From positions 186,001 through 250,000 of the forward strand of contig NZ_BDCD01000019.1 in NCBI RefSeq assembly GCF_001613325.1: a stretch of DNA of 64,000 nucleotides. Reading direction: 5' to 3'. Positions 56,211-64,000 of the stretch are shown here, in pieces. Within the stretch, counting starts at the first letter, position 1. The number at the start of each line of letters is the position of its first letter. Under the pieces are notes generated by a model. The model was given only the letters and a program-made list of their open reading frames with translations, did not search any database and was not told the DNA's origin. This DNA is from Nocardia yamanashiensis NBRC 100130 (GTDB taxonomy: Bacteria; Actinomycetota; Actinomycetes; Mycobacteriales; Mycobacteriaceae). The position numbers and the translations under genes were made by a program.

Positions 56211-56978
56211 TCAGGCCTCCGCTCGGGTCCACGGCACCGCGACCCGCGCCACCAGCGCCACCACCGCGTAGCCGAGTCCGGCGAGCGCGGCGGCGGCCAA
56301 GGCCATGCCCCAGGTGCGCGGCACGTTGTAGGCGGTCTGCGCGGCGGTCAGGGCCACGCCGATGCCGCTGTCCACGCCGCCGAGGTATTCGCCGATGATC
56401 GCGCCCAGCACCGCCGAGGGCGCGGCGATCTTCAAGGCGGCCAGCGTATTCGGCAGCGCGGCGATCACCTGGACCCGGCGCAGCCGCTGCCAGCGCCCGC
56501 CGCCGTAGGCGCGGATCAGGTCGAGGCTGGTGCCGTCGGCGGAGCGCAGACCCGACACCACGCCGACCATGGTCGGGAAGAAGCAGTACATGGCGGCCAG
56601 GAACACCGTGGGCATGCGGCCGCCGAACACCACCAGGATGATCGGGCCGAGCGCCAGCAGCGGGGTGCAGTAGCTGAGGATGGCCAGCTGGGTGACCAGC
56701 ATTTCGATGGGCGGGATCAGGATCACCAGCAGCGCCAGCGCGATGGCCAGGGCATTACCCCACAGAAAGCCTTGCAGCGCACCCCAGGCCGTGATCCGGA
56801 AGTTGGGACCGTAGAGCGCCCAGCCGTCGGTGTACATGGTGTGCACGACCGTCCACGGTCCGGGGATGGTGCCGCCCGCGACGTGCAGCGCGGCGGCCAG
56901 CTGCCAGATCGCCAGCAGGGCCAGGATGCCGGCCGCACCGCCTAGTCGTTGTAGCGAGAATTGCGCGCGCAGGTTCAT
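56211..56978 (-). CDS. ABC transporter permease 2
   Basis: 255 aa. Six helices with the same permease loop (AYGGGRWQRLRRVQVIAALPNTLAALKIAAPSAVLGAIIGEYLGG). It is a distinct paralogue of permease 1, so the channel is probably a heterodimer. The ATG overlaps the ATPase stop (ATGA). Confidence 0.9.
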   Translation of the reverse strand: MNLRAQFSLQRLGGAAGILALLAIWQLAAALHVAGGTIPGPWTVVHTMYTDGWALYGPNFRITAWGALQGFLWGNALAIALALLVILIPPIEMLVTQLAILSYCTPLLALGPIILVVFGGRMPTVFLAAMYCFFPTMVGVVSGLRSADGTSLDLIRAYGGGRWQRLRRVQVIAALPNTLAALKIAAPSAVLGAIIGEYLGGVDSGIGVALTAAQTAYNVPRTWGMALAAAALAGLGYAVVALVARVAVPWTRAEA

Positions 56979-57778
56979 TCCGCCGTCACCCCGCCCTGCC
57001 CGGTGCGGCCGAAGAGCAGCTCCGAGAGATAGTCGTGCAGTTTGTGGAATTCGGTGGTGCGCATCATTTCCGGGGTGCGCGGGCGGGGCAGGTCGATGTC
57101 CACCAGCTCCACCACCCGGCCGGGGCGCGGGCTCATCACTGCCACCACGTCGGAGAGGAAGACGGCTTCGGCGATGCCGTGCGTGACCATCAGGGTGGTG
57201 GCGGGCTTCTCGGTCCAGATGCGCAGCAGTTCCAGATTGAGGCGCTGGCGGGTCATATCGTCGAGTGCGCCGAAGGGTTCGTCGAGCAGCAGCACCTTGG
57301 GTTTGACGACCAGCGCGCGGGCGATCGAAACCCGTTGCCGCATACCGCCGGAGAGCTGTGCGGGTTTGGCCTTCTCGAAGCCTTCCAGTCCGACCAGGGC
57401 GATCAGGTCGGCGATCAGCTTCGGATCCACCGGCAGGCCCGCCACCTGCAAGGGCAGTTTGATATTGGATTCCACACTGCGCCAGGGCAGCAGCGCCGAA
57501 TCCTGGAAGGCGATGCCGAACTCGTGCCGCCGCCGCAGTTCGGCCGGGGTCTCGCCGTTGATGGTGGCGGTGCCGGTGGTCGGGGTGTCCAGGCCCGCGA
57601 GAATGCGCAGGATGGTGGATTTCCCGCAGCCGGACGGACCGAGCAGGGACAGGAATGCGCCCTCTTTCGTGTGCAGGTCGACCGTGTCCAATGCCTGCAC
57701 CGTGCGCCGCCCGGACCGGAAGGTCTTGCTCAGACCGCTGATGTGAATGCCCGAACCCTCGGCGACTTCCGAACTCAT
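56975..57778 (-). CDS. ABC transporter ATP-binding protein
   Basis: 267 aa. Walker A GPSGCGKSTILR (~48), Q-loop FQDSALLPW, signature LSGGMRQRVSIARAL (~142), Walker B VLLLDEPFGALDDMTR (~163) and switch His in MVTHGIAEAVFLSD (~197). It belongs to the nitrate/sulfonate/taurine subfamily and energises the two permeases encoded downstream. TACCGT sits 5 bases before the ATG, suggesting leaderless transcription, and a GlnR-like box lies further upstream. Confidence 0.93.
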   Translation of the reverse strand: MSSEVAEGSGIHISGLSKTFRSGRRTVQALDTVDLHTKEGAFLSLLGPSGCGKSTILRILAGLDTPTTGTATINGETPAELRRRHEFGIAFQDSALLPWRSVESNIKLPLQVAGLPVDPKLIADLIALVGLEGFEKAKPAQLSGGMRQRVSIARALVVKPKVLLLDEPFGALDDMTRQRLNLELLRIWTEKPATTLMVTHGIAEAVFLSDVVAVMSPRPGRVVELVDIDLPRPRTPEMMRTTEFHKLHDYLSELLFGRTGQGGVTAE

Positions 57779-57831
57779 AGGGTCACGGTAAGCGCCCGGA
57801 ATTGCACGCAGATTGCGAATCGGCAGACGAG

Positions 57832-57847
57832 ATTTCGCCCCGGTTAC
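57832..57847 (-). promoter_or_regulatory. GlnR-like box upstream of the ABC operon
   Basis: On the minus strand GTAAC-N6-GAAAT, one mismatch from gTnAC-n6-GaAAC, 54 bp before the ATPase start. One-mismatch sites are frequent by chance. Confidence 0.25.
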
Positions 57848-57877
57848 ATCCGGCTACCCGATCCGGTTATCGGAACC

Positions 57878-58285
57878 TCACCACGGGTCGGGTTCGAACC
57901 AGTCCCGCGCCTCCGGCCGGAACAGCAGCACGATCACGATGAGCGACACGATCGGACCCAGCGGCCCGGGCGGATGACCGTCGGTGATCGAAGGCACCGT
58001 CCACAGCATGTTCATGGCGGCCAGCAGAATCGCGCCGATCCGGATGGACTGCCCGACCGAACCGAAGGTGAGCGCCACCAGCCCGAGCAGCCAGGCGGGC
58101 ACGAACGGAACCGCGGTCCAGATCGCCGACCCGGTCCCCAGCAACCAGCCGGAGGATGCCGTGCACACCACCCCGACCAGGGCCAATCCCACCGCGAAGA
58201 GTTGTGCCGCGCGCACCGTGCGCGGCATCCGGTAACTGTCGTCTACACCCGACCCTTGATCGGGCGGCATTCGTAGTTCCGACAT
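57878..58285 (-). CDS. Small integral membrane protein
   Basis: 135 aa. A polar N-terminus (MSELRMPPDQGSGVDDSY) precedes four helices: AAQLFAVGLALVGVVCTASSGWLL, WTAVPFVPAWLLGLVALTFG, IRIGAILLAAMNMLWTVPSI and LGPIVSLIVIVLLF, ending in RPEARDWFEPDPW. It resembles generic actinobacterial four-helix proteins without an assigned role. It lies between the ABC operon and the sugar-kinase gene, on their strand. Confidence 0.65.
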   Translation of the reverse strand: MSELRMPPDQGSGVDDSYRMPRTVRAAQLFAVGLALVGVVCTASSGWLLGTGSAIWTAVPFVPAWLLGLVALTFGSVGQSIRIGAILLAAMNMLWTVPSITDGHPPGPLGPIVSLIVIVLLFRPEARDWFEPDPW

Positions 58286-58433
58286 CTCCCCGAGGCTACG
58301 CGGGCGAACGGTCGGTTCGATGCCACCACGCCGCCGCGCCCGAACCGGTCATTTCGGGCACCTGGCCTCGATGGGACACGGCCGTCGCCGCACCGCGGGT
58401 CCACCGCACCGGGCCCCGCGCCGCGCGCAGCCG

Positions 58434-59390
58434 TCAGCTGGCGCCGGGCATCCGCGCCGCTACCAACCCGAGTTCCCGCACCCGCACGGTCGGGGCCAGT
58501 CGTTCCCGCAGCACGCGGTCGATCTCACCGGCGACGGGAATCACCACGGCGGCAGCGGAAGTCGCGACGGCGTCGACGAGGAGGGCGGGCCAGTCCGGGG
58601 CGGGATCCACGGCCAGGGCGGCGATGATGGCGGCCACCGCGGCGTCGCCGGCGCCGGTCGGATTGCCGGCCAGGGGTTCGGGGAGAGCCGCCGACCAGGC
58701 GCGGGTGGCGGTCACGGCGATCATGCCCGCACCGCCGCGGGTGACGATCACGGCGGCCGCGCCATCGGCGATGAGGGGTTCCACGGCGGCGAGGATTTCC
58801 GGGGCGGTTTCGGCCGGGCTGCCGGTGAGGCGTTCGAGTTCCTCGGTATTGGGGGTGAGCACGATGCCGGGCACCCGGGCGGCGAGTTCCAGGGCCGCAC
58901 CGTCCACATCGCAGATGGTCGGGACACCCGCGGCAATTGCGGTGCGGGCCAATTCGGCCGGAATGTCCGGACCTACCCCGCCGGGGAGCGAACCGGAGAT
59001 GACCATGCCGCTCATGGCGGACAGCATGCCGCGCACCCGGACCCGGAGCTGATCCACGGCGTGCGGTTCGCTGACGCGCGGACCCGGCTCCCAGAGCGCG
59101 GTCGCGGTGCCGTCGTCGGATTCGCTGATCACCACCGTGCGCCGTACCCACGGCAGCGCGTGCACGAAATCCACCGGCATCTCCAGCTCCGCCGCGGCGG
59201 CGAAGGAGTGGTCGGCGAACCCGGTGGCGCGCGCGTACTTCCCGAGCTGGTTCAGCACCCGGGTGACATTGATGCCGCGCCCGCCCAGCCGCTGATCCAC
59301 CGACCGCACCCGATGCGCCCGGCCGCGCTCGAAATGCTCGACCCGATAGGTCATGTCGTAGGCCGGGTTCATGGTCACGGTGAGGATCAC
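58434..59390 (-). CDS. PfkB family sugar kinase (1-phosphofructokinase/tagatose-6-phosphate kinase type)
   Basis: 318 aa from GTG 59390 (MILTVTMNPAYDMTY). PfkB motifs: NPAYD and GRGINVTRVLNQLGKYARATGF near the N-terminus, VISGSLPGGV (~153), VLTPNTEEL (~201), and the ATP/anion-hole site PLAGNPTGAGDAAVAAI (~256) with the catalytic Asp. It phosphorylates a sugar phosphate or sugar in the cytoplasm; the 1-phosphofructokinase subfamily is the best fit. No PTS genes are nearby. GTG 59399 is an alternative start. Confidence 0.85.
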   Translation of the reverse strand: MILTVTMNPAYDMTYRVEHFERGRAHRVRSVDQRLGGRGINVTRVLNQLGKYARATGFADHSFAAAAELEMPVDFVHALPWVRRTVVISESDDGTATALWEPGPRVSEPHAVDQLRVRVRGMLSAMSGMVISGSLPGGVGPDIPAELARTAIAAGVPTICDVDGAALELAARVPGIVLTPNTEELERLTGSPAETAPEILAAVEPLIADGAAAVIVTRGGAGMIAVTATRAWSAALPEPLAGNPTGAGDAAVAAIIAALAVDPAPDWPALLVDAVATSAAAVVIPVAGEIDRVLRERLAPTVRVRELGLVAARMPGAS

Positions 59391-59484
59391 CAGTACCACT
59401 CTGCACGGCAGCGCACCGGATGCAAGCCCCAGTTGGTCCGGTGACTCGAATACCGTTGCCATTCGGAGACATTGGCGTAGCAGG

Positions 59485-59937
59485 ATGGCCGCCGTGCACC
59501 CGCTCCCACCGAAACACCTGCTGCTGCAGGCTTGCCGCGGCCTGCCCCCCGACGATCATCCGCTGCTGCGCTGCGCGGGGCTACTCGCGGACCTGCACGA
59601 GCGGCGGTTGACGGCGGTGAGCGGCGCGACCGGCCGCATCGACCACGATCGCGCCCGGCTGGTCCTGGACATCGATCGCTGGGTGGCGGCGGAGCTGCCG
59701 CGCGCCGACCGGGACGCGCACCTGCACACCGAGACCGTGGGCACGGTGGTGGATCGGCTCGCGCAGTTCTCGGCGCTGGCCTATCTCACGCTGGCCAGCG
59801 CGCCGGACGACGCGGTGCACGATGCGGCGCAACGGCTCACCGAATTGGCGGTGGCGTACGAACATCTGGCCGGGGATCTGGCCACCGGCCGGCGGCGGCT
59901 GCCGAACCTCACCGGGAACCGCGAATACGAATACTGA
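59485..59937 (+). CDS. DUF4254 domain protein
   Basis: 150 aa from ATG 59485. The DUF4254 pattern is clear: LPPKHLLLQACRG at the start, HPLLRCAGLLADLHERRL, IDHDRARLVLDIDRWVAAELP, and HTETVGTVVDRLAQFSALAYLTL, all helical. In other Nocardia species such genes are common and unassigned. It is divergent from the sugar-kinase gene, with 94 bp between starts. A hairpin follows it. Confidence 0.75.
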   Translation: MAAVHPLPPKHLLLQACRGLPPDDHPLLRCAGLLADLHERRLTAVSGATGRIDHDRARLVLDIDRWVAAELPRADRDAHLHTETVGTVVDRLAQFSALAYLTLASAPDDAVHDAAQRLTELAVAYEHLAGDLATGRRRLPNLTGNREYEY

Positions 59938-59983
59938 TCGGGCCGGAACGACCGCGCGGCGGAATCGAATGTGAAAGGGTCGG

Positions 59984-60015
59984 CGGCACGCCCGGCGAGG
60001 GGGCGGGGCGTGCCG
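59984..60015. terminator. Hairpin after the DUF4254 gene
   Basis: CGGCACGCCC (59984-59993) with GGGCGTGCCG (60006-60015), perfect 10-bp stem, 12-nt loop. The rest of the 287-bp gap to ligB holds a short TGTGAGTCTGC direct repeat at 60200-60219 and nothing else recognisable. Confidence 0.5.
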
Positions 60016-60224
60016 TCGACAGCACAGGTGGACCATGCGCAATCCACCGCCGACTTACCGGCCCTGCGACTCGGCGCCCGGGTTGAATCCGCGTGTGGAG
60101 GCGGGGCAGTACCCGAGCACCGTCACCTGACGACCGCTGGGTCCGATGCATCGACACTTGAATACTGCCCGGTAATTCTCGAGGAGTGCGTCCGCTCAGC
60201 TGTGAGTCTGCTGTGAGTCTCGAG

Positions 60225-61808
60225 CTAGCTGTGCACAGCGTCGGCTTCGAGTTGTATTGCGGCGCCGCCCGGTAGCAGTTCGCGCACCCGGTCGATGGTG
60301 TCGGCCTGCGCCGCTTCCTTGTCCGGCCGGTAGCGGACCACGCGCGCGAAGCGCAGCGCCACTCCGCCCGGATAACGCGGGCTGACCTGCACTCCGTCGA
60401 TGGCGATCTCCACCACCAGTTCCGGGCGCAGGTAGACGGTATTGCCGTCCTGGCGGATTTCGTGGCGCGGGAATTCCACTGTCTGCCAATGCAGCAGCGC
60501 GTCGGTCAGGCCCTTGAAGGTCTTGCCGACCATCACCGGCTCGCCGCCCTCGGGATCGCGCGCGCCCAGGTGCAGATTGGACAGGTATCCGGTGCGCCGC
60601 CCGTACCCCCATTCCGCGCCCAGCACCACCAGATCCAGGGTGTGGGTGGGTTTGATCTTCTGCCAGGCCCGCCCGCGCCGCCCGGCCGCATAGGGCGCGT
60701 CCAGCGACTTGATCATGATGCCCTCGTGCCCGGAAGCCAGTGCGCCGTCGAAGTATTCGGCCGCGATCTCGGGATCGGGCGCGATGAGCGCCGGAATGCT
60801 GTGCGATCCGGCCACCCTGGTGAGCGCCACCCGCCGTTCCCGCAACGGCGCGTCCAGCAGATCCACCCCGTCCAGGTGCAGGCAGTCGAAGAAGTACGGG
60901 TGTAGTAGCAAGTCCCGGGTCGAGCTCGCCGCCGCCACCGTCTCGACCAGCGCCGGATCCGCCGCGAAGCGGCTCATGGTCTCCTGGAACGGCCGCGGCC
61001 GCCCGGAATCGTCCAGGGCGAGGGTCTCCCCGTCCAGCACCAGACTCGTGCACTCCAATTGCCTTACCAATTCCACCAATTCGGGCACACCGGACGTGAT
61101 GTCACGCAGCGTCCGCGTGAAAACCCACACCCGATCCCCGTCCCGATGGACCTGGATACGCGCCCCGTCCATCTTGTGCTCGACGGTCACCTCCCCGCCG
61201 AATTCGGCCATGACCTCATCCAGCGCCCCGCCCGGCGAGGCGAGCATCGGCTGAATCGGCCGCCCCAGCTCCAGCCGGAACTCCCTGAGCGCTGCCACGC
61301 CGCCGGTTCGCGCGGCCACCGCCGTCACGGGCAGCCGTCCCGACAACATGTGCGCCCGCCGCACCGCCTCGATCGGCACCTCGAACGCCACCGCCACCGC
61401 TTCGGCCACGATCGCGGTGAGCGCCCCCTGTCGCATCTCCCCCGTCAGCAATCGCAGCAGAAAGTCGTGTTCGTCTTTCGTTGCCGCCCCGAGCAACCCG
61501 CCCAGCAACTCGCGCCGCCGCTCGGCCGACCCCTTCCCGCTCACCCCCGCGAGCTCACCGAACACCGCGTCCACCGCGCCCACCGTCAATCCCGGTTCGG
61601 CGGCCGGCTCGACCTCCATGGTGGTCAGCGTGCGCCAGCCCGTACCGATTCGCCCCTGCGGTAGTTCCCCGGATATCCAGGCCACCACCTGCGCCAATTC
61701 CGCGGGCGCGGCCTCCCTGAGCAACTCCGCGAAAACCTTGATCTTGTTCTTCCGCGCGGAAGTCTCACGCACGGCCTGCGACGCTCGCACCACATCCGAC
61801 AAGAGCAC
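60225..61808 (-). CDS. ligB: ATP-dependent DNA ligase LigB
   Basis: 527 aa from GTG 61808 (MLLSDVVRASQAVRETSARKNK), matching the start of mycobacterial LigB (Rv3062). An N-terminal helical DNA-binding domain (~1-200) is followed by the adenylation domain with the nucleophilic lysine in EHKMDGARIQVHRDG (~217) and the nucleotidyltransferase motifs VLDGETLAL, FFDCLHLDG, EGIMIKSLDAPY and KIKPTHTLDLVV. The C-terminal OB domain follows. It seals DNA nicks using ATP and backs up NAD-dependent LigA. TACCGT seven bases before the GTG suggests a leaderless mRNA. Confidence 0.93.
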   Translation of the reverse strand: MLLSDVVRASQAVRETSARKNKIKVFAELLREAAPAELAQVVAWISGELPQGRIGTGWRTLTTMEVEPAAEPGLTVGAVDAVFGELAGVSGKGSAERRRELLGGLLGAATKDEHDFLLRLLTGEMRQGALTAIVAEAVAVAFEVPIEAVRRAHMLSGRLPVTAVAARTGGVAALREFRLELGRPIQPMLASPGGALDEVMAEFGGEVTVEHKMDGARIQVHRDGDRVWVFTRTLRDITSGVPELVELVRQLECTSLVLDGETLALDDSGRPRPFQETMSRFAADPALVETVAAASSTRDLLLHPYFFDCLHLDGVDLLDAPLRERRVALTRVAGSHSIPALIAPDPEIAAEYFDGALASGHEGIMIKSLDAPYAAGRRGRAWQKIKPTHTLDLVVLGAEWGYGRRTGYLSNLHLGARDPEGGEPVMVGKTFKGLTDALLHWQTVEFPRHEIRQDGNTVYLRPELVVEIAIDGVQVSPRYPGGVALRFARVVRYRPDKEAAQADTIDRVRELLPGGAAIQLEADAVHS

Positions 61809-61958
61809 GCCTACGACGGTAACCCCGCGGACCGACAAAACCCACGGCATCGCGGCGGCGACCGCGGCGGCCGCCGGGCGCGACCTGTGACGCAAGCCTC
61901 AGCAAGCGCTGCTAATTTTTCGTTGGCATGGTTGCGAAAGGGCCCATAAACTGGGCGA

Positions 61959-63368
61959 ATGGCCAAGACTTTTGTCGGGGCGCGGCTGCGTCAGCTGCGT
62001 ACCGAGCGCGGGCTGAGCCAGGTCTCGCTGGCCAAGAAGCTGGAGATCTCGGCCAGTTATCTGAATCAGATCGAGCACGACGTGCGCCCGCTCACCGTAC
62101 CGGTGTTGCTGCGCATCAGCGAAGTGTTCGGGGTCGACGCGGGATTCTTCTCGTCGCAGGACGACACGCGATTGATCGCCGAGTTGCAAGAGGTCGTGAT
62201 GGACCAGGAACTCGGGATCGAGGCCGACGCGCAGGAGATCGCCGAGATGGTGTCGGCGCATCCGGGGCTGGCGCGGGCGATGGTGAACATGCACCGGCGC
62301 TACCGGAATACGACGGCGCAGCTGGCGGCGGCCACCGAGGACCGGTTCGCGGACGGCAGCGGGTCGGGGGCTATTTCCAAACCGCACGAAGAGGTTCGGG
62401 ACTACTTCTATCAGCGGCAGAATTACATTCACGAATTGGATACCGCGGCCGAGGAACTCGCGAATCGCATGCGATTCCACGGCGGGGATTTGAAGCGGGA
62501 GATTCCGCGGCGGCTGACCGCGACGCACGGGGTGCAGATCGTGGAGCGCATCGATCTGGGCGACGGCTTGCTGCACCGCTTCGATCCGGACCAGATGCGG
62601 CTGGAGATCGCGCCGCATCTCTCGGGCGGGCAGCGGGTCTTCAAACTGGCCGCCGAGCTGGCCTATCTGGAATGCGGCGAGCTGATCGAGAAGCTGGTGG
62701 CGGAGGGCAATTTCTCCTCGCCGGAATCGCGGGTGCTGGCCAAACTCGGGCTGGCGAACTACTTCGCCGCCGCGACGGTATTGCCGTACACGCATTTTCA
62801 CGAAGTGGCCGAGACCTTCCGCTACGACATCGAGCGACTGTCGGCGTTCTTCGCGCAGAGTTACGAGACCATCTGCCATCGACTGTCCACGCTGCAACGG
62901 CCGAAACTGCGCGGGGTGCCGTTCTCGTTCGTGCGCGTGGACCGGGCCGGCAATATGTCGAAACGCCAGTCCGCCACCGGTTTTCATTTCTCCTCCAGCG
63001 GCGGCACCTGCCCGCTGTGGAACGTGTACGAGACCTTCGCCTATCCGGCCAAGATCATGACCCAGATCGCGCAGATGCCCGACGGCCGCAAGTACCTGTG
63101 GATCGCGCGCACCGTGGAACGCCGTGCCACCCGCTACGGCGAACCGTCCAAGATCTTCGCCATCGGCCTGGGCTGCGAACTGCGGCACGCCGGCCGCGTG
63201 GTCTACGCCGACGGCCTGGATCTCAACGAGCCCAAGGCGACTCCGATCGGCGCGGGCTGCCGGGTGTGCGAGCGCTCCAACTGCCCGCAGCGCGCCTTCC
63301 CGCCGCTCGGCAAATCCCTCGACATCAGCGAGCATCGAAGCTCCATCTCGCCCTACGTGATTCGGTGA
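61959..63368 (+). CDS. ramB: Short-chain fatty acyl / glyoxylate regulator RamB
   Basis: 469 aa. An N-terminal XRE HTH (VGARLRQLRTERGLSQVSLAKKLEISASYLNQIEHDVRPLTV, ~5-46) and the HPGLARAMVNMHRRYRNTTAQLAAATEDRF and PHEEVRDYFYQRQNYIHELDTAAEEL sections match RamB (Rv0465c) closely. The C-terminal short-chain fatty acyl sensor domain has VCERSNCPQRAFPPLG with conserved Cys residues. In mycobacteria and corynebacteria RamB represses icl and aceBA-type genes. In M. tuberculosis it lies next to icl; here ~20 kb separates them. CATAAA before the ATG may be a -10, giving a leaderless transcript. Confidence 0.95.
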   Translation: MAKTFVGARLRQLRTERGLSQVSLAKKLEISASYLNQIEHDVRPLTVPVLLRISEVFGVDAGFFSSQDDTRLIAELQEVVMDQELGIEADAQEIAEMVSAHPGLARAMVNMHRRYRNTTAQLAAATEDRFADGSGSGAISKPHEEVRDYFYQRQNYIHELDTAAEELANRMRFHGGDLKREIPRRLTATHGVQIVERIDLGDGLLHRFDPDQMRLEIAPHLSGGQRVFKLAAELAYLECGELIEKLVAEGNFSSPESRVLAKLGLANYFAAATVLPYTHFHEVAETFRYDIERLSAFFAQSYETICHRLSTLQRPKLRGVPFSFVRVDRAGNMSKRQSATGFHFSSSGGTCPLWNVYETFAYPAKIMTQIAQMPDGRKYLWIARTVERRATRYGEPSKIFAIGLGCELRHAGRVVYADGLDLNEPKATPIGAGCRVCERSNCPQRAFPPLGKSLDISEHRSSISPYVIR

Positions 63369-63466
63369 CGACGGGGGCCGGACCCCCGATCCGGCCCCTT
63401 CCACCCCCTCTCACCAGCGCTAACCCCGGAATCGATCGACTCCGAACCCGGTGCGGTGAGGATAGT

Positions 63467-63482
63467 TTCACGTCCCGGCAAC
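63467..63482 (+). promoter_or_regulatory. GlnR-like box upstream of urtA
   Basis: TTCAC-N6-GCAAC, two mismatches in total from gTnAC-n6-GaAAC, 152 bp before the urtA start. The urea transporter is a known nitrogen-regulated target in actinobacteria, but the match is weak. The surrounding 265-bp gap also holds the TTGTAT and TATACG segment near 63555, a possible promoter, and nothing else recognised. Confidence 0.3.
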
Positions 63483-63633
63483 ATACGAAATCGGACATTC
63501 ACCGAGAGTCATTCCGGCGCAATACTTCCCGTTTACCGTTCTGCCCACGAATACAGCCGTTGTATACGCGGCGGTATTCGCAAGCGACGCACGTGGCGTC
63601 GCGGGTAGACCGTGAGTGAGAAGGGCCCGCCCC

Positions 63634-64000
63634 ATGCAAGAATCCCTCCGCCGAGATCGCAATCGGCGTCTGATGAAGGCGATCACCATTCCGACCGCGC
63701 TGGCGCTGTCCGCCGTGCTGGTCGCCGGTTGCGGTTCGCGTGACAGCGACACGGCCGAGGGCTCGAGCGCCAAGTCCTGCCTAGACACGTCCAAGGACAC
63801 CATCAAGATCGGGTCGCTGCACTCGCTCACCGGCACCATGGCGATCTCCGAGGTGACCGTCGCCAATGCCACCAAGCTGGCGGTCGATCAGATCAATGCC
63901 GCGGGCGGCGTGAACGGCAAGAAGATCGAGATCGTGCTGGAGGACGGCGCTTCCGATCCCAAGACCTTCGCCGAGAAGGCCGAGAAGCTGATCTCCTCGG
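63634..64000 (+). CDS. urtA: Urea ABC transporter substrate-binding protein (partial, 3' end outside window)
   Basis: The first 122 residues are present. Lipoprotein signal with lipobox LVAGCGS (~residue 31) after a basic start (MQESLRRDRNRRLMKA). The mature part is TIKIGSLHSLTGTMAISEVTVANATKLAVDQINAAGGVNGKKIEIVLEDGASDPKTFAEKAEKLI, the start of a type I periplasmic fold characteristic of UrtA/AmiC-like urea receptors (the LHSLTGTMAISE signature). It should capture urea outside the cell for an UrtBCDE importer beyond the window. AAGGG lies ten bases before the ATG. Confidence 0.85.
   Translation, partial: MQESLRRDRNRRLMKAITIPTALALSAVLVAGCGSRDSDTAEGSSAKSCLDTSKDTIKIGSLHSLTGTMAISEVTVANATKLAVDQINAAGGVNGKKIEIVLEDGASDPKTFAEKAEKLISS

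Noticed and set aside
1..64000. CRISPR arrays, insertion sequences, prophage, tRNA or rRNA genes
   Set aside because: No regularly spaced repeats, transposase or integrase motifs, or RNA gene signatures were seen on either strand.

Overview
The window is a high-GC actinobacterial chromosome segment, most likely from Nocardia or a close mycolic-acid relative. Supporting genes include an HbhA-like adhesin, an LprQ-type L,D-transpeptidase, an ESX EspG-family protein, RamB, FadB2, LigB, an Rv0909-like antitoxin, and many genes that look leaderless, with a TANNNT -10 box 5-9 nt before the start codon. Gene order and strand follow, in mirror image, the Mycobacterium tuberculosis Rv0465c-Rv0483 block: lprQ, murB, Rv0481c-like, Rv0479c-like, deoC, Rv0476-like, hbhA, Rv0474-like, Rv0473-like, Rv0472c-like TetR, fadB2, icl, ramB. 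Two large insertions interrupt it: about 18 kb between the TetR gene and fadB2, and about 20 kb between icl and ramB. No rRNA, tRNA, CRISPR array, insertion sequence or phage gene was recognised.

Layout. 1-3.9 kb: edge of a small acyl/glycosyl biosynthetic cluster (C-terminus of a ketosynthase III-like protein, GT2 glycosyltransferase, AMP-dependent acyl ligase, condensation-domain protein). The ketosynthase fragment and the condensation protein both lack their usual catalytic residues. 4-20.7 kb: the conserved envelope and regulation block, with two duplicated alpha/beta hydrolases, a DUF2993 protein with eight Thr-x-x-(Leu/Ile) motifs, and the XRE-hbhA operon. 20.9-35.6 kb: ABC1 kinase, trans-acting enoyl reductase family protein, secreted propeller, EspG, PPK2, DsbA/VKOR pair, HtrA-like protease, ZIP transporter, zinc alcohol dehydrogenase, AI-2E-type permease, and a Ser/Thr kinase fused to a seven-blade WD40 propeller. 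35.7-42.6 kb: orphan antitoxin, a 41-codon gene, metE with a structured leader, fadB2, icl and its long upstream region, and a DUF1772-like membrane protein behind two operator palindromes.

43-58 kb: a purine-catabolism island. It holds a fused [2Fe-2S]-molybdopterin xanthine dehydrogenase with a separate FAD subunit, 8-oxoguanine deaminase, 5-hydroxyisourate hydrolase, OHCU decarboxylase, a MobA-like cytidylyltransferase, XdhC, and a four-gene ABC importer. A large XRE/NB-ARC/TPR STAND protein and two small divergent genes sit inside it. Urate oxidase is missing. 58.4-64 kb: PfkB sugar kinase, DUF4254 protein, DNA ligase LigB, RamB, and the start of a urea-type ABC receptor (UrtA).

The parts fit a nitrogen and C2-carbon theme. 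Purine degradation gives urea and glyoxylate, GlnR-like boxes lie upstream of the xdh, ABC and urtA genes, and icl/ramB handle glyoxylate-linked metabolism. The pattern-level observations most worth checking are the metE leader with mutually exclusive pairings, a 20-bp box shared by the XRE promoter and both hydrolase promoters, the TQVLG repeats, and the STAND locus.
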